Shown: positions 48,936-60,493 of the stretch, piece by piece
How positions within the stretch are numbered: position 1 is the first letter of the stretch
How the letters are laid out: the number at the start of each line of letters is the position of its first letter
Source of the DNA: Apostichopus japonicus
Taxonomy: Eukaryota; Echinodermata; Holothuroidea; Aspidochirotida; Stichopodidae
Length of the DNA stretch: 64,000 bases
Assembly: GCF_037975245.1 (NCBI RefSeq)
Contig: NC_092577.1
Span: forward strand, 9,523,013 to 9,587,012
Direction of reading: 5' to 3'
Translations under genes and position numbers: made by a program
The notes under the pieces: generated by a model
Databases searched by the model: none
Seen by the model: only the letters and a program-made list of their open reading frames with translations
Told to the model about the DNA's origin: nothing

Positions 48936-49682
48936 AAGACCTCCTTAATCTAATGGAACGTGTGCAGACATAGCACTCAGGCTGGGCTACACCTGAACCT
49001 AAAGAAGACCAAGGTTATGTGCACAGAGGAGCTGGACGAAATTATTTTGGGTGGAAACAAAGTTGAAATAGTACACGACTTTAACTTTCTCGGTTCTAGA
49101 ATTGATGACAATGGTACCTGTAAGGGGGAGATTGTGAGACGGTTAGCTCTTGGAAGAGCTGCTGTGACGGGGTTAAACAAGATCTGGAGGGACAAAGCAA
49201 TCTCATTATTAACGAAGAGTCAACTGATGAGAGTACTAGTTTTCCCAGTTGTGCTCTATGGGGGTGAATCATGGACAATAACAAAGGGAATGAGGGAAAG
49301 AATAGACAGTTTTGAATTATGGTGCTGGCGCAGGCTATTGAGAGTCCCTTGGACTGCACACAGAACAAACATCTCAATTTTGGAACAAATAAAACCCTCA
49401 CTTCCACTGGAAGCACAGATCCTGAGGCAACAACTAAATTTTTTCGGTCATATCATGCGTGCGGACGACTCCCTGGAAAAATCATTAATGGTGGGAATGG
49501 GTGATGGATCACGAAAGAGGGGCAGGCCACGAGCACGATGGATGGATGGTGTCAAGCAGGTGACTGGGTTGACTCTAGATAGACTTCGAGGGGCAACCAG
49601 GAACCGGAAGGATTGGAGGATTAAAGTCATGGTCATCACCAGGGGTCGGACACGACTCGACGGCACAAGGTGACAAGGTGTG
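48936..49682 (+). mobile_element. 5'-truncated RTE/Ingi-like LINE with 9-bp TSD
   Basis: The body is flanked by perfect repeats ATATAAGAG (48927-48935 and 49683-49691) and interrupts hAT copy C. It ends in GGTCGGACACGACTCGAC and a short ACAAGGTGACAAGG tail, like 3' ends of RTE-type elements. The truncation point lies just after the reverse transcriptase active-site region. Confidence 0.85.
48960..49673 (+). CDS. LINE reverse transcriptase C-terminal region
   Basis: An open frame of 237 codons whose first part reads AGLHLNLKKTKVM, followed by HDFNFLGSRIDDNGTCKGEI, VLYGGESWTITKGMRERID, LRRLLRVPW-like text, FFGHIMRADDSLEKSLMVG and GRPRARWMDGVKQVTGL, ending GRTRLDGTR. This order is the thumb and C-terminal tail of non-LTR reverse transcriptases of the RTE/Ingi/Vingi kind, often mis-annotated as 'craniofacial development protein 2-like'. 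One frameshift separates the first codons at 48938-48963. The RT catalytic boxes are missing through 5' truncation, so it is not functional. Confidence 0.85.
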   Translation: MCRHSTQAGLHLNLKKTKVMCTEELDEIILGGNKVEIVHDFNFLGSRIDDNGTCKGEIVRRLALGRAAVTGLNKIWRDKAISLLTKSQLMRVLVFPVVLYGGESWTITKGMRERIDSFELWCWRRLLRVPWTAHRTNISILEQIKPSLPLEAQILRQQLNFFGHIMRADDSLEKSLMVGMGDGSRKRGRPRARWMDGVKQVTGLTLDRLRGATRNRKDWRIKVMVITRGRTRLDGTR

Positions 49683-50063
49683 ATATAAGAGGTTTCAATA
49701 TTTGTACACCAATAAATTAACTGTGTCTGAATTTTCGAAAATTCTCCGACCACCATTCTTCATTATACTTCCCTCTACTCGTGCACTTTTGACCGGTCTG
49801 TTAGGGATTGAAGGAGGGTTTTCTGTATTGGTTGTCCATATATGAAATTTTGTGCAACATTGTGGGTATGTTTTGAAGTGAATTTATTCACGAGAATTGT
49901 GAATTTTCAAATTCTGAACAAATAATGGGCTTTAAACCTTGAAAAGTGGGGCTTACGGGTATTGTGGGCCGCGACGTAGAATCACCTACAAAAAGCAATG
50001 ATCCACAGGAGATGCGATGAGGTCGAACATGATGTGTGACTGGTGACAATCTTCAAAAAGGTT

Positions 50064-50153
50064 GGTTGGTTGGTTCGATCCCGTCATGACTGACAGCTCG
50101 TGACGTCAACAATGGCACGCCATTTCTGACGATCCTTGGCAAGAGAATAAAGA
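50064..50153 (-). mobile_element. 90-bp 3' end of a second LINE, with 11-bp TSD
   Basis: The insert is flanked by TCAAAAAGGTT (50053-50063 and 50154-50164). On the minus strand it reads AKDRQKWRAIVD and then a stop, and ends in an AACC repeat tail, the usual form of an RTE-type 3' terminus. It is another passenger in hAT copy C, in the orientation opposite to the LINE at 48936. Confidence 0.8.
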
Positions 50154-50391
50154 TCAAAAAGGTTAAGGATGAAAAAAACAACTATTGGGAAATTCTTGGT
50201 TCTCAGGCAAAAGTGTACATCTGGTTGGTCATTTCAAGCCCGAGAAGGGCCATTTCCGGTGATCTGGGGGGTATCAAAACCAGAAATTTTCTTGTACGCT
50301 GCGCGCCATCCGATGGTGGCGCTCCGCTTAGATAGTAATTCGCGCCCCCGGGTTAGAAAATCCTGGATACGCCCGTGATTACGGATACCAG

Positions 50392-50594
50392 TTTCAAGTT
50401 TATATTATCTTTGAGTCTATCCAGTCAGTAGATGTCTTTACCAGTCATATTGTTCTTAAATCTCAACTTCGTATTCCAATACTAGAGAACGTTGAGCAAC
50501 TTTGGCTTGAGCAAAACGGACACGAAATGACAAAAATTGAGTTGGATGGATTACTCAGCTTTATAACAAAGTGTAAAAAACTGAAAATAGTAAG
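50392..50594 (+). CDS. Candidate LRR-like exon of the same NLR gene
   Basis: The block follows GGATACCAG and is open for 67 codons plus two bases, ending at AG|GTAAAG. It begins FQVYIIFESIQSVDVFTSH and continues to LENVEQLWLEQNGHEM and ELDGLLSFITKCKKLKIVR, which has the spacing of leucine-rich-repeat text in animal NLRs. Its phase-0 start matches the phase-0 end of the NACHT exon at 43123. The 7.3-kb intron between them is filled by hAT copy C and its passengers. Confidence 0.5.
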
Positions 50595-50710
50595 GTAAAG
50601 TATATATCTTGAAGATCCTATTCATAACAAGTACATTGTGTCTGTCGCGGTCTGGCGAAGGGAACTATCTTGGAGTGTTTCTCTTGAGGCTAAATAAAGA
50701 CTGAGTGGAC

Positions 50711-50860
50711 CATGGAGTAGTAGATAAAAAATGCCGTTGATAAATGTATGTGGACCGGTGTAACATGCATGGAGTAGTGGATAAAGAAATGCCGCAGATA
50801 AATGTAAGTAGGCCGGTGTAAAATGGAGGAGTAGATCAACATATGCCGTAGATACATTTA
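50711..50860. repeat. Tandem repeat, about 2.3 units of 60 bp
   Basis: GGAGTAGTAGATAAAAAATG, GCCGTTGATAAATGTATGTG and GGCCGGTGTAA phrases recur at about 60-bp spacing. It lies downstream of the LRR-like exon, presumably in an intron. Confidence 0.75.
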
Positions 50861-51423
50861 TCTTATTTCAAGTGGTTCTTCGAGTAAGCTTTCTTAGTTC
50901 ATCATTAATAAAATCACATGTGAAAGTGAGCAGTAAGAGTACAACGACAGGACAACACCGCAGGCATGTTTACCAGTAGATTACTTTGTATCCAAAATCA
51001 TTTTGTTCAAGAATGACACTGTATAACTCCTGTCTGTTGGTTTGAGAGAAAAAAAAGGTTTTAAAAGAATGTGCAATGCCAGATTGCGATTCATTGACGT
51101 AGTTATGTCGAAATTGCTGATTACAATACTTATTGACTTCGGGGCATTTGTAAGTATACGAATACTACGAATGCTACAACTTCCCTATATGCGCCTTCTC
51201 TCGTTAGTGGTAGTGATGACATCACTTCCGGTAGGTTATACCCCAGTCCTCTAAAAGATTATCATACTCCTTTTAAGAGGTAAGTTACCGCCAGGATCAT
51301 AGGCGAAGGAGTCGGGGATAGGGGACTGTAGCCCCTCCCCTTCCCCCCCCCCCAAAAAAAGAAGACATTTCACTGAAATTCAAACAATATGCTGATATTG
51401 TTTCAAGCACTGCCAACAAACAA

Positions 51424-52073
51424 ACTGCTTACACAGTATTGCTCATATGTGTATTTACACACTGCACCGTGCATACTGAAATCTCTGAAAATACACCTTT
51501 ATGGACCTAAAATGATAATTGCATAGAATTCTGTTGTGGTTTATATTGTGACGACTATGAAAAGTATCATTTTGGTAAAAAAAAAAATCATTTTTCACTT
51601 AAGGTGGCATACTCCTATTAGAGTCTATATCAATCCGCTCGATTGTTCTCCTTCAGGAAAAGTGCCAAAAAGCAGCGGGAGAACATCTTTTGTGACCTGT
51701 TATCAATCATAATCTAGTTTTTTTGTGGCTTGCATGTTGAAGAGTATGAATGGAAGTACATGTAGTGAAAAATTGGGTCAATTGAGGCAATTTTAGACCC
51801 CTTTAGGCCTCCCAGGAGCAGCGTAGGAAATTTGTTTACCACTGAGTGAAGAGGTTTGTTTACAAGTGACGAAAACTTCCGGCTCGGATAGCAAAAAATC
51901 TTCACGGTCATGGTACAAAAAAATGATGATGCCATGAAAGGCCAACTTGTCAGCTATCCGGTGATGGGTAGCGTTTAGCTAGTGAAAACTTCTATCTTGA
52001 CTTAGAGACCACATTACTTTTGTGATTTAGTGTGTAAGTCAATGGGGCTTTCAATGGGCGTATGCTACCTTAA
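51424..52073 (+). repeat. Direct duplication, copy 1 (partner at 53689-54339)
   Basis: About 650 bp, nearly identical to the partner: 175 bp of flank starting ACTGCTTACACAG, plus a 475-bp TTAA MITE. Both copies end exactly at the right TTAA of the MITE. They differ by a few substitutions and single-base indels. Confidence 0.9.
51599..52073 (+). mobile_element. TTAA-flanked MITE, copy 1
   Basis: It starts TTAAGGTGGCATACTCCTA, and its right end read inward is TTAAGGTAGCATACGCCCA. TTAA lies at both borders (51599-51602 and 52070-52073). TTAA duplication is typical of piggyBac and Kolobok elements; which one applies cannot be told without a transposase. Confidence 0.8.
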
Positions 52074-52255
52074 GCAAAAATGCCAAATTTTCATTTTAAG
52101 TGCTAGGAGTCCCAATTTTGGATCAAAGTAGTTGCTATGGTGTGTAAAAATGGTTTTCAAGGAAACGTCAGAAAATTTCAAGCTTGGGTGATTTTTACGC
52201 ATAAACTAGTATTACAGCCTTAAAGTACCACAAAGAGCATGTGCGTTTCTATACA

Positions 52256-52510
52256 TTAGACTAGAACAGCCTTCTGAGCATTTCTGACCAGTTTTCCTCC
52301 CCAATAAACTATTTGGCCATTAAGCCTTGACCTACCAAGGCTTCCGTAATATGATTCCTGCCTCGAATCTGCTAAGTAGGTGCCAAATGCACGAAATTCA
52401 AAATCCTTCAGAATCAGACCAAAATGCCTGCAGTGTGTGTGACGTGAACGACTAAGTTCAGTGAAATTTGACATCTGTGGGCACCTAAAGTACATGGTAA
52501 TCATATTTTA
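52256..52510 (-). CDS. Unrecognised minus-strand ORF or exon
   Basis: It follows a weak acceptor (CATGTACTTTAG) and reads MSNFTELSRSRHTHCRHFGL, then FEFRAFGTYLADSRQESYYG and a Lys-rich end with a stop. The composition is protein-like. No family is recognised and there is no partner exon. Confidence 0.25.
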
Positions 52511-52698
52511 GATTATTTTTGCTAAAGTTGGAAGTACCTGGTGTTTAACTAAGGACAAAAACTCAGTTTCAATGCATGAAATACCCCTAATGTTGTTAGC
52601 CTAGGCCTAGGCCTCAGATTCATAATGACGCTATGTTAGTATCCTAGACCAAGTCTACACCAGCTGTAGCACAATGTTGTATGCGGTCTGTATCCTAA

Positions 52699-52974
52699 GT
52701 GGAGTGGCTGCTGAGTGATAATACCTTACACAGAGAATGTTTTGAGTCTTATTTAGCAAATAATCCACAAAGGTATGGATTTTCTGCTCCTGCATATGTG
52801 CATCAAGGGTTTTTGAGCCTACTCACTCCTCATCAATTTTCTGTTGTTTGTCAATTTTCAGAGAAAGTTGATGTGCTAAGTCCTCAGCATTCACAGCTAT
52901 ATACTTTGAATGGGTGTGGTATCAATGGACTCAACTGGTTAGATGAGGTAACAACAAATCCCAAACAACTCTGA
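52699..52974 (+). CDS. Unrecognised 91-codon ORF
   Basis: Reads MEWLLSDNTLHRECFESYLA, then PQRYGFSAPAYVHQGFLSLL, SEKVDVLSPQHSQLYTLNGC and GLNWLDEV to a stop. Residue use is protein-like (Trp, Cys and His present), but I cannot name a family. It lies between the two copies of the direct duplication, so it may belong to an unrecognised element or a lost gene. Confidence 0.3.
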   Translation: MEWLLSDNTLHRECFESYLANNPQRYGFSAPAYVHQGFLSLLTPHQFSVVCQFSEKVDVLSPQHSQLYTLNGCGINGLNWLDEVTTNPKQL

Positions 52975-53688
52975 CAGCAGAAAGAGATGTCCTGATGCTT
53001 CCATGGGAGATCTACTGTAGTAACTATAGGAACCAGTGCTTGACACCAATGGAGAATACGGTAATTTGACGTTGTTGTTCTTTGCCGAGCAACAAATTTG
53101 AATGTTTTATCATGAAATATGCCCCCCTATCCACCTCTCTTCTCTTATAACTGTCTTTAATACATTGTAAACAACCTATGCACAAACCTTTAAATGGATT
53201 GGATATGCTATTGAGGTGAACGGTGTATCTAGATAGCATTCCAGTAAGCTTTCCTTTTCACTACTGTACATACTGTGACAGTGAGGCTGTGGTTAACAAA
53301 TCCCGATGATCCAGTTTCGGCAAAGAACACCTTCAATTCACATCTCTTATTCTTAGTAACTTAACAATTGCACTGGAGTGACATGCAATATCAGTTTAAA
53401 ATGTTCCAAACAGTTCAGGAATACATTGGGGTATGTCCTGTAGATCAGTTTGGGAGGAATCAGCTGAGCTAAACAAAAGTAGTTTTCATCACTTTTCAGA
53501 GCCAGAGACGAAAAAGCCCTCCCCACTGACCCTTCTCTGGATGATGTTTCTGCAGGTAGGGCAAGCCAGACCAAGTGGACTGTGATCAGGGATACCAATA
53601 AAACCTGCAAGAACCATAAATGCACCCAAATTGGTTAAGCTTATCAAAATTGGTGACTGGAAATGTTGTTGCAGACGTCGACCTGGTT

Positions 53689-54339
53689 ACTGCTTACACA
53701 GTATTGCTCATATGTGTATTTACACACTGCACCGTGCATACTGAAATCTCTGAAAATACACCTTTATGGACCTAAAATGATAATTGCATAGAATTCTGTT
53801 GTGGTTTATATTGTGACGACTATGAAAAGTATCATTTTGGTAAAAAAAAAAAATCATTTTTCACTTAAGGTGGCATACTCCTATTAGAGTCTATATCAAT
53901 CCGCTCGATTGTTCTCCTTCAGGAAAAGTGCCAAAAAGCAGCGGGAGAACATCTTTTGTGACCTGTTATCAATCATAATCTAGTGTTTTGTGGCTTGCAT
54001 GTTGAAGAGTATGAATGGAAGTACATGTAGTGAAAAAATTGGGTCAATTGAGGCAATTTTAGACCCCTTTAGGCCTCCCAGGAGCAGCGTAGGAAATTTG
54101 TTTACCACTGAGTGAAGAGGTTTGTTTACAAGTGACGAAAACTTCCGGCTCGGATAGCAAAAAATCTTCACGGTCATGGTACAAAAAATTGATGGTGCCA
54201 TGAAAGGCCAACTTGTCAGCTATCCGGTGATGGGTAGCGTTTAGCTAGTGAAAACTTCTATCTCGACTTAGAGACCACATTACTTTTGTGATTTAGTGTG
54301 TAAGTCAATGGGGCTTTCAATGGGCGTATGCTACCTTAA
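53689..54339 (+). repeat. Direct duplication, copy 2
   Basis: Partner of 51424-52073, in the same orientation. Its right border TTAA (54336-54339) is shared with the next MITE. Confidence 0.9.
53865..54339 (+). mobile_element. TTAA-flanked MITE, copy 2
   Basis: Same family as 51599-52073, with TTAA at 53865-53868 and 54336-54339. Confidence 0.8.
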
Positions 54340-55152
54340 AGCAGCATTTTGCGTCCTTTTCTATGATTTTTCTCAACCTCACTGACTCCACTATGCCATA
54401 ACGACATACATAACTAGCTTATCTATTTATATTTTACTTCAAATGGTGGCATAAAAGTCGAAAAAATTGCAACTTTCAACTTTGTTGTTCTCCAAGATAT
54501 TTTCCGTTGGGAACCCAATAAACCTCGCCCATAATATGAATATTTAAACACTACGAACGTCATTGACAGATACTTAATATAACACTACGCTTGATTTGTG
54601 TACAGTCTATATGGCAGTTGTACCAGAGAGTTGCATAACAACTCCCTGGTTGTACCAACGCAAAGTCTTGAATCTATTTTTAGCAACGGCTCATAACTAA
54701 ACCTGCATCTCTGATTGGTTGAATTCAAACTAGTGGGTTTGGGAACTGAATGCGATTAATTTTGTATGTGGAATACTCGCCAATTAACGTTGTTGGCAGG
54801 GAAAAACTTGGCTTGTATCTTAATTTGCTGTTTTGTGATTTGATGTATGTAAAAAACTCGATGGACATGTCAAAAAAGTAGAAAACGGCGACCAAACACA
54901 AAATGCTCATGAATAAACATACTATTCACTGATTGGTGGAATTCAAACTAGTGGATTTGGAGATATGAAAACTTTGTAGAGGACACTTTTACTCGTTATC
55001 GACATAAATCGTTAATTTCTCGCTAATTAACGCTCTTGGCAGGGTGAAACTTGGATGGTATCTTAGTTTGCTGTTTTATGATTGATACATCTAAAAAAAT
55101 CGATGCACATGTTAAAAAGGTGGAAAAAAGCGACCCAACGCAAAATGCTGCT
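54340..55152. mobile_element. Second TTAA-flanked MITE with perfect 15-bp TIR
   Basis: AGCAGCATTTTGCGT at the left and its exact complement ACGCAAAATGCTGCT at the right are flanked by TTAA (54336-54339 and 55153-55156). Inside are two diverged direct copies of about 220 bp starting TGATTGGTTGAATTCAAACT (54712) and TGATTGGTGGAATTCAAACT (54932). Confidence 0.85.
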
Positions 55153-55156
55153 TTAA

Positions 55157-57500
55157 CTATCTGACCTCCTATAGAATCTAACTTTGCCTCAGAATGGACC
55201 ATTTAGACGTAAACAAAAAGTATCTGGGGTAAGAACCCCAGGCACCTTATATTGGAATTTGATTCGACGATCACATGTTGGTTATTTTGCATGTAAGTTT
55301 AGTTTTACTTGCACGCTGTAGATTTCATAATTACTTACGCGTGCATGACTTTATTGCAGAAGAAATGTTGGTTTAAAGCTTGGAAGAAGTGTGTCTCATT
55401 CTGGTTCAAATTTCTTGAAATGCGAACACTCTCCTACTATACCCCCTTGCAATAATTTATGTTATTTCTCTATTCTTATGTTTCCAGCTTCCGTGGTATG
55501 AACGTCTAATATCAGCTACGTTACTCCTGTATTGAGATTTTGAGGTTGGTTCGTCACCCTACGGTCAAATTTAAGTCAATATAATGACGTCAGAAATATT
55601 TCAATGCATTGCTTAAAAATGCACAGTATAAAAGTAATAATTTCTCTTAGTGGCATTGACCTTTTGTTAAAATGAACTTTGGATAATAGTTAAATGTTGT
55701 ACATTTCCTTATTTTACAATGTGGGATTGTGGTTATTTATAAATACAAGCACTCCTTTCATTTCATATGTCTGAATGAACTCAAGTTTATTTGGGAATGA
55801 GGAGTTGTAGGGGAAGGACTAGATCATCTATAATATTTAAGGCAATAATGAGTTACGACCAGTGAAATAATCAACCAATGTTGCTTTAAGTCGATTTCAT
55901 GAATTTCAATCTATTGTAATTGACGTAGATACTTTCAAGATATTTCTAGTAATTCATTTTATGTAATGCTATTTTCTTGCTAAAAACAAATTGTATAACT
56001 ATATAGTTATATAATAATACTTATATAATTATATAATATATACTAATATAATTAATGTTATATAATATTATATAATTATATTATATTACATAATTATGTA
56101 ATATTATATAATTATAATAATTATATATTTTTATATAAATTATATAAATTATATATTTTTTTGCAATAACGACCGCCAAACTATAACACCTCTGTTATAT
56201 GGGATGTTCAAATACGGTTAATATTGTTTTGTCTTTAATGGCAATTTATATTTCGTTATGCTATTCTTGTTATATGGTAGAAAATTCAAATATTTGAATT
56301 TCACAAGGAACGTCTTTTCTAAAGAACACCGCGTAAGACTCCTGAATAACGCCATATTTACAAGGAAACAACACACAAGATGAAAGCCAACTAATTTTAA
56401 AAAAAAATGTAAATTAAGACAAAATAATCATTTCAAATTAACCATTAACCACTTCCATTTCCCTCTCCTTCTATAATCAATGAACATGCTTGTTACGTTA
56501 TTGCTTCACTTTGATTTGTATAGTCATAGACTCCGCTTGGGAACACACCCATACATTCCCTGCTATAGGGGTTCATGTAATATATAATTTAATAATTTAT
56601 CTCATATGTGATGTTTGAAGTATTTTACGATAAAAAACGATAAGACTAAGCCTTTTTTAATTTAAAGTGGTCTGTTCAGTCAAATATAAAGCTGGAATTT
56701 GATGAGCCCATCACTGGAATGAGGCTGGATTGTAAATTAAGATCTCAACCCCAGTCAACAATGTTCATTTCCTATTAATATAATTATTGTTTTAGTTATT
56801 TAAATGTCCTATACATACATATCATAATTATACATGACTGGATAGTGCTTAATGAGTCATTGAATTGATAAATAATAAAAACAAAGATGTTTTCAAAACA
56901 CCTGATTCGTCTGATGAAGGTGCAAGAGTGCATGTTTCGTACTGTTTTTGTTTCTTTCTGATATCCTTTTATCTTTCTATTTTCTATCATATCCACTATT
57001 GTTATATATTGTGAAGTAAGAACTCATCATTGTTACTATTTAAATGTTGTCTTCAATTTCACATCTTCGAGTCGGTCGGTTCCGATCAACGAATAAAAAG
57101 ACGGTTTTACATCATCTGCATCGTCTGCAGAAACGAAAATAATGCACATCACGTGATCTTTCGCAAGTAATGTACATATTGGCAATTTCCTCCCGTACCT
57201 TTACTTTTTTTTACCAGTACTTACATGTTTCTATTTATCCATACTATGACTGTGAACTACATGAACCATACGTACTGTTACAGGTCTTGTAAAATCAAGT
57301 GTATTCGGATGGAACGCTTGAGTTATATACTTTAATGTGTTAGGTCGCTTGAGTTATATACTTAACTGTGTTTGGTCGATTTACAATGATTGTAGCTCTT
57401 ACAATGATTTAGTATTTTACTAGAAGTAATTCTAGTTTGTTTTCTCTCTTCTTATAAAATTCCACGATCCGACAAATACTATCATGAACCATAAATTATC
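55157..57500. other. No recognised gene
   Basis: AT-rich DNA. Around 55486 a possible acceptor (TTATGTTTCCAG) leads into LPWYERLISATLLLY and a stop, too short to support. From 55990 to 56160 there is a TATAATTATA-rich stretch with many short palindromes. Confidence 0.4.
55990..56162. repeat. AT-only palindromic low-complexity tract
   Basis: ATATAATTATATAAT-like phrases that fold back on themselves repeatedly; almost no G or C. Confidence 0.85.
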
Positions 57501-58330
57501 TTTACAAAGCGCCCACAAGTTGACACACTATGTCATGGGGATTATGAAGGTTATGTAAATATCGAATGAATATTAATCTTACGTTATCAATTCTTTCAAT
57601 AAAACCACCCTCCTTATGGAGGGTCATATAAGTAGAATGAAGTCTGATCCAATACCCTGGTGAGTAAATGACAGCACAAAGTTCACAAACTTGTTGTTGA
57701 CATTGAGTAAATATATCTTTATTGCTTAATATGAGAGGAGAAGATATGTTGAGTAGGTTATAAATAAGTAAGCTAAAAAGATTAACCAATCAGCGACAAG
57801 GAGATGTGAAATGGTCGTTGATAATAATATATTCCTGATACATTGATCAAATAAGTCAACCTCGGCACGTTTACTTATGAAAAAACCGTAAATTGGTACC
57901 TGGTACAAGGCACGGATCTGGAAGGGGGTGGGAGGGGTTGGTAACAGGTAGTTATTTGCACAACCTTGCGTGCAAACCAAATTATACACCTCATTTATAT
58001 TCTAATAACTATGCCTCAGAATACCACATTTCACGTCTAAAATGTTACTTTTCTGGGAAGCCTTTTCCAAATCCTGAATTCACCCGGGCCGATGGACAGC
58101 AGTAGATGCAAGACAATTTCAATACTTCAAAGCTATCCTCATACATATCACTTGTAATTACCATAAAAGCGATCAGTATTGGCTCTAAACATGCTAGAGA
58201 AGTCGAAAAATGGTCATCCATGTCCAGTTTACATTGCTCTGCTACCTTAACATCAATCCCCTATTTGACACATGATAATGTCTATTTAGTCCATTATTAC
58301 TGTCTTGGCAGGCTTTGAGTACTTTTGAAA
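57500..58330. other. Diverged dispersed repeat, copy 1
   Basis: Phrases such as CAGCACAAAGTTCACAA, CCAATCAGCGACAAGG and TTACCATAAAAGCG match 59.3-59.7 kb (CAGAACAAAGTTCACAA, CCAATCAGAGGCAAG, TTACCATAAAGGTG) in the same order. The ORFs here are not conserved between copies, so they are not coding. Confidence 0.5.
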
Positions 58331-59249
58331 ACATTTATTGACTTTAAACTATTGAAGTGCTTTCGTTCATTAAAATATTGTTCAGAATAAACGAGAAAAA
58401 AGAGCAAATAGTTTTGGAGGCTGGAACTGGACTGATCTGCTTCACAAATCTAGAAGTGTGTCTAGCTTGATCGGTTGTAATTTTATTTTCAATATCATGT
58501 AAATGTTCAGTTCTATAGTCCCATTGTAAAGTGTACATCATGAGTCATTGTGACTCATCATTACTGATATCATATTACTAAAAAGGGTGAAGATTAAAAC
58601 TAGACAGATCAAACACCAACCTTAGTTATGAGAGTATTGAATAATCCGATAAATATTGATTACCTGTAATGTGATAAATATTGAATAATCTAATAAAATT
58701 GAATAAATATTGTGCATTGTCGAATTTATTTGAACGAAATAACTGGATTCAATTCTGTTTCGTTCTTTTCTAATAAAACTGAACAAGCTTTGCCTAGTTT
58801 AGAATGTTTTTCGTTTGTCCATTCCATTATCTCGTTCTACCAGGGACGGCGGAAGAGTTTTAAATCCTGAGCAGTGTAGAGGGGGAGCGGTCGGGGGGAC
58901 AAACTTCAATGGGCAGTGGGGTTTGATGGGAAAGACCACCAAGTTACATATAAACTTTCAGGCAAAACTATTTTCTGTGCATGCCGTACCACAAAAAAAG
59001 CATGGAATGTTCTGTTTTAACAAAAGAGAACATTTTGTATTAATGTGTTCAACAATATGGTACATCATAATATTTTAAAAAGGGCATTTTTACAAAGTTA
59101 CAAATTTATAAGGGGTCATTTTTATTAGAAAAGATAATTTCGTTTTGCAAAAAGAGGCACTTTTGCGGGGTACTTTAGTTATTATAATATGATATCGTTA
59201 ATATCTACCCCCGCCCGCACCATCCCCCACCAGACACGACACATCATTG
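58331..59249. other. No recognised gene
   Basis: The only landmark is a hAT-like phrase, CAGGGACGGCGGAAGAG, at about 58842, with no partner end. The 87-codon ORF at 58815 starts inside it and is not convincing. Confidence 0.35.
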
Positions 59250-59720
59250 CAAAATTTATGTAAGTGCTCTGAATTAGTTCAATATTACTATATGGTTGTA
59301 TAGAAGGGCTGCAAGGCAAAGTAAATGGCAGAACAAAGTTCACAATGATACTTGTTGCTGTTACTATGTAGTGTAAATAATCTTCAGTAAGGTCAATGTG
59401 CAACAGAGACATGGTATGTAATCTAACTAATTAACAGGAACAGATAGCCAATCAGAGGCAAGTATAGTAGATTACGTATCTGTTACATTATACATGTATA
59501 TAATAAATATCACACAATCACCTTAACTAAATAGAAAGAGTATTATAATAGAGTATGTTTATATCCATATATATGTAACCAAAAATAAGTTAGGGTTATG
59601 GTGAACCTAACCAAGACATGAAGAATTGAACATTTCAAAGCTGTATCTTTACATACCAATTATTGGTTATTACCATAAAGGTGTCATTGTCTATAAATTT
59701 GCAGACATGGGCGTACACAA
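59250..59720. other. Diverged dispersed repeat, copy 2
   Basis: Partner of 57500-58330. It contains the left arm of an inverted pair (59393-59482). Confidence 0.5.
59393..59482 (+). repeat. Inverted repeat, left arm
   Basis: A 90-bp arm running from TCAATGTGCAACAGAGA to GATTACGTATCTG. Its reverse complement lies at 60404-60493, about 920 bp away, with roughly 90% identity. Confidence 0.85.
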
Positions 59721-60119
59721 GGGAACCCTCGTTCCCCTGGTAAATCAAAGCATTATACAATTAGGCAAGAATAACTCAAAATGATACGCTCCTGCACCCC
59801 CTATGAGGCTGAATTTCTCTTGGAAAAATTATGTTTTCGAAAAACAAGAATATCAGAGAAAAATTAATATCGTAAAAGTGAAAATGTCTCAGCTTAAGTC
59901 CCAGGATTCCCAGCGGAGATTAGAATACATTTCGGAGTAATTTAATTCATTCCAGTAGCCAGAAGGGTGGGGGATGAGGTCTGTGGGCAAGGAGATGTCT
60001 CTCCCCACCCCCCCCCCAAAAAAAAGGAAAAACAATTTCGAGGGACGGGACATGGTTGGCAAAAAAAATGACAAACTAAAGATAATTAGCTATGATATAT
60101 ATGTATTAATACTAAATAG

Positions 60120-60350
60120 GCTACTTGTGGGCGTATTTTGCTACCGATCAAGGTTTCCCTCATTATTCATTCTAAGCATTATTCATACTAGATTTAACCG
60201 AACAAGTTAACTTTGATTCAATAATACTCTTAGCATGGAGGTAAAAACAGATGCTCTTAGTAAACGTCCCGTGCGTCCTAAGACACTAGTGTGTCGTCTT
60301 CAACAAAAACACAACATCTCTATTTGGGTCTCTGAGATCTGATATACCTG
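60120..60350 (+). repeat. Dispersed direct repeat, copy 1
   Basis: ACCGAACAAGTTAACTTTGA, then GTGTCGTCTTCAACA and ACATCTCTATTTGGGTC, recurs at 61185-61345. Confidence 0.7.
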
Positions 60351-60403
60351 TATGTAACTATCATTACGTACTATTATGTACTTGTAAATATATTATAATT
60401 TAC

Positions 60404-60493
60404 CAGATACGTAATCTACAATACTTGCCTCTGATTGGATATCCGTTCCTGTTAATTAGTTAGATTGCATAGCATATCTTTGTTGCACATTGA
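60404..60493 (-). repeat. Inverted repeat, right arm
   Basis: CAGATACGTAATCTAC to TTGCACATTGA, the reverse complement of 59393-59482. Confidence 0.85.

Noticed and set aside
53353-53625. 90-codon minus ORF with a hydrophobic start
   Set aside because: It resembles a signal peptide only by composition; there is no motif, splice context or homologue I can name.
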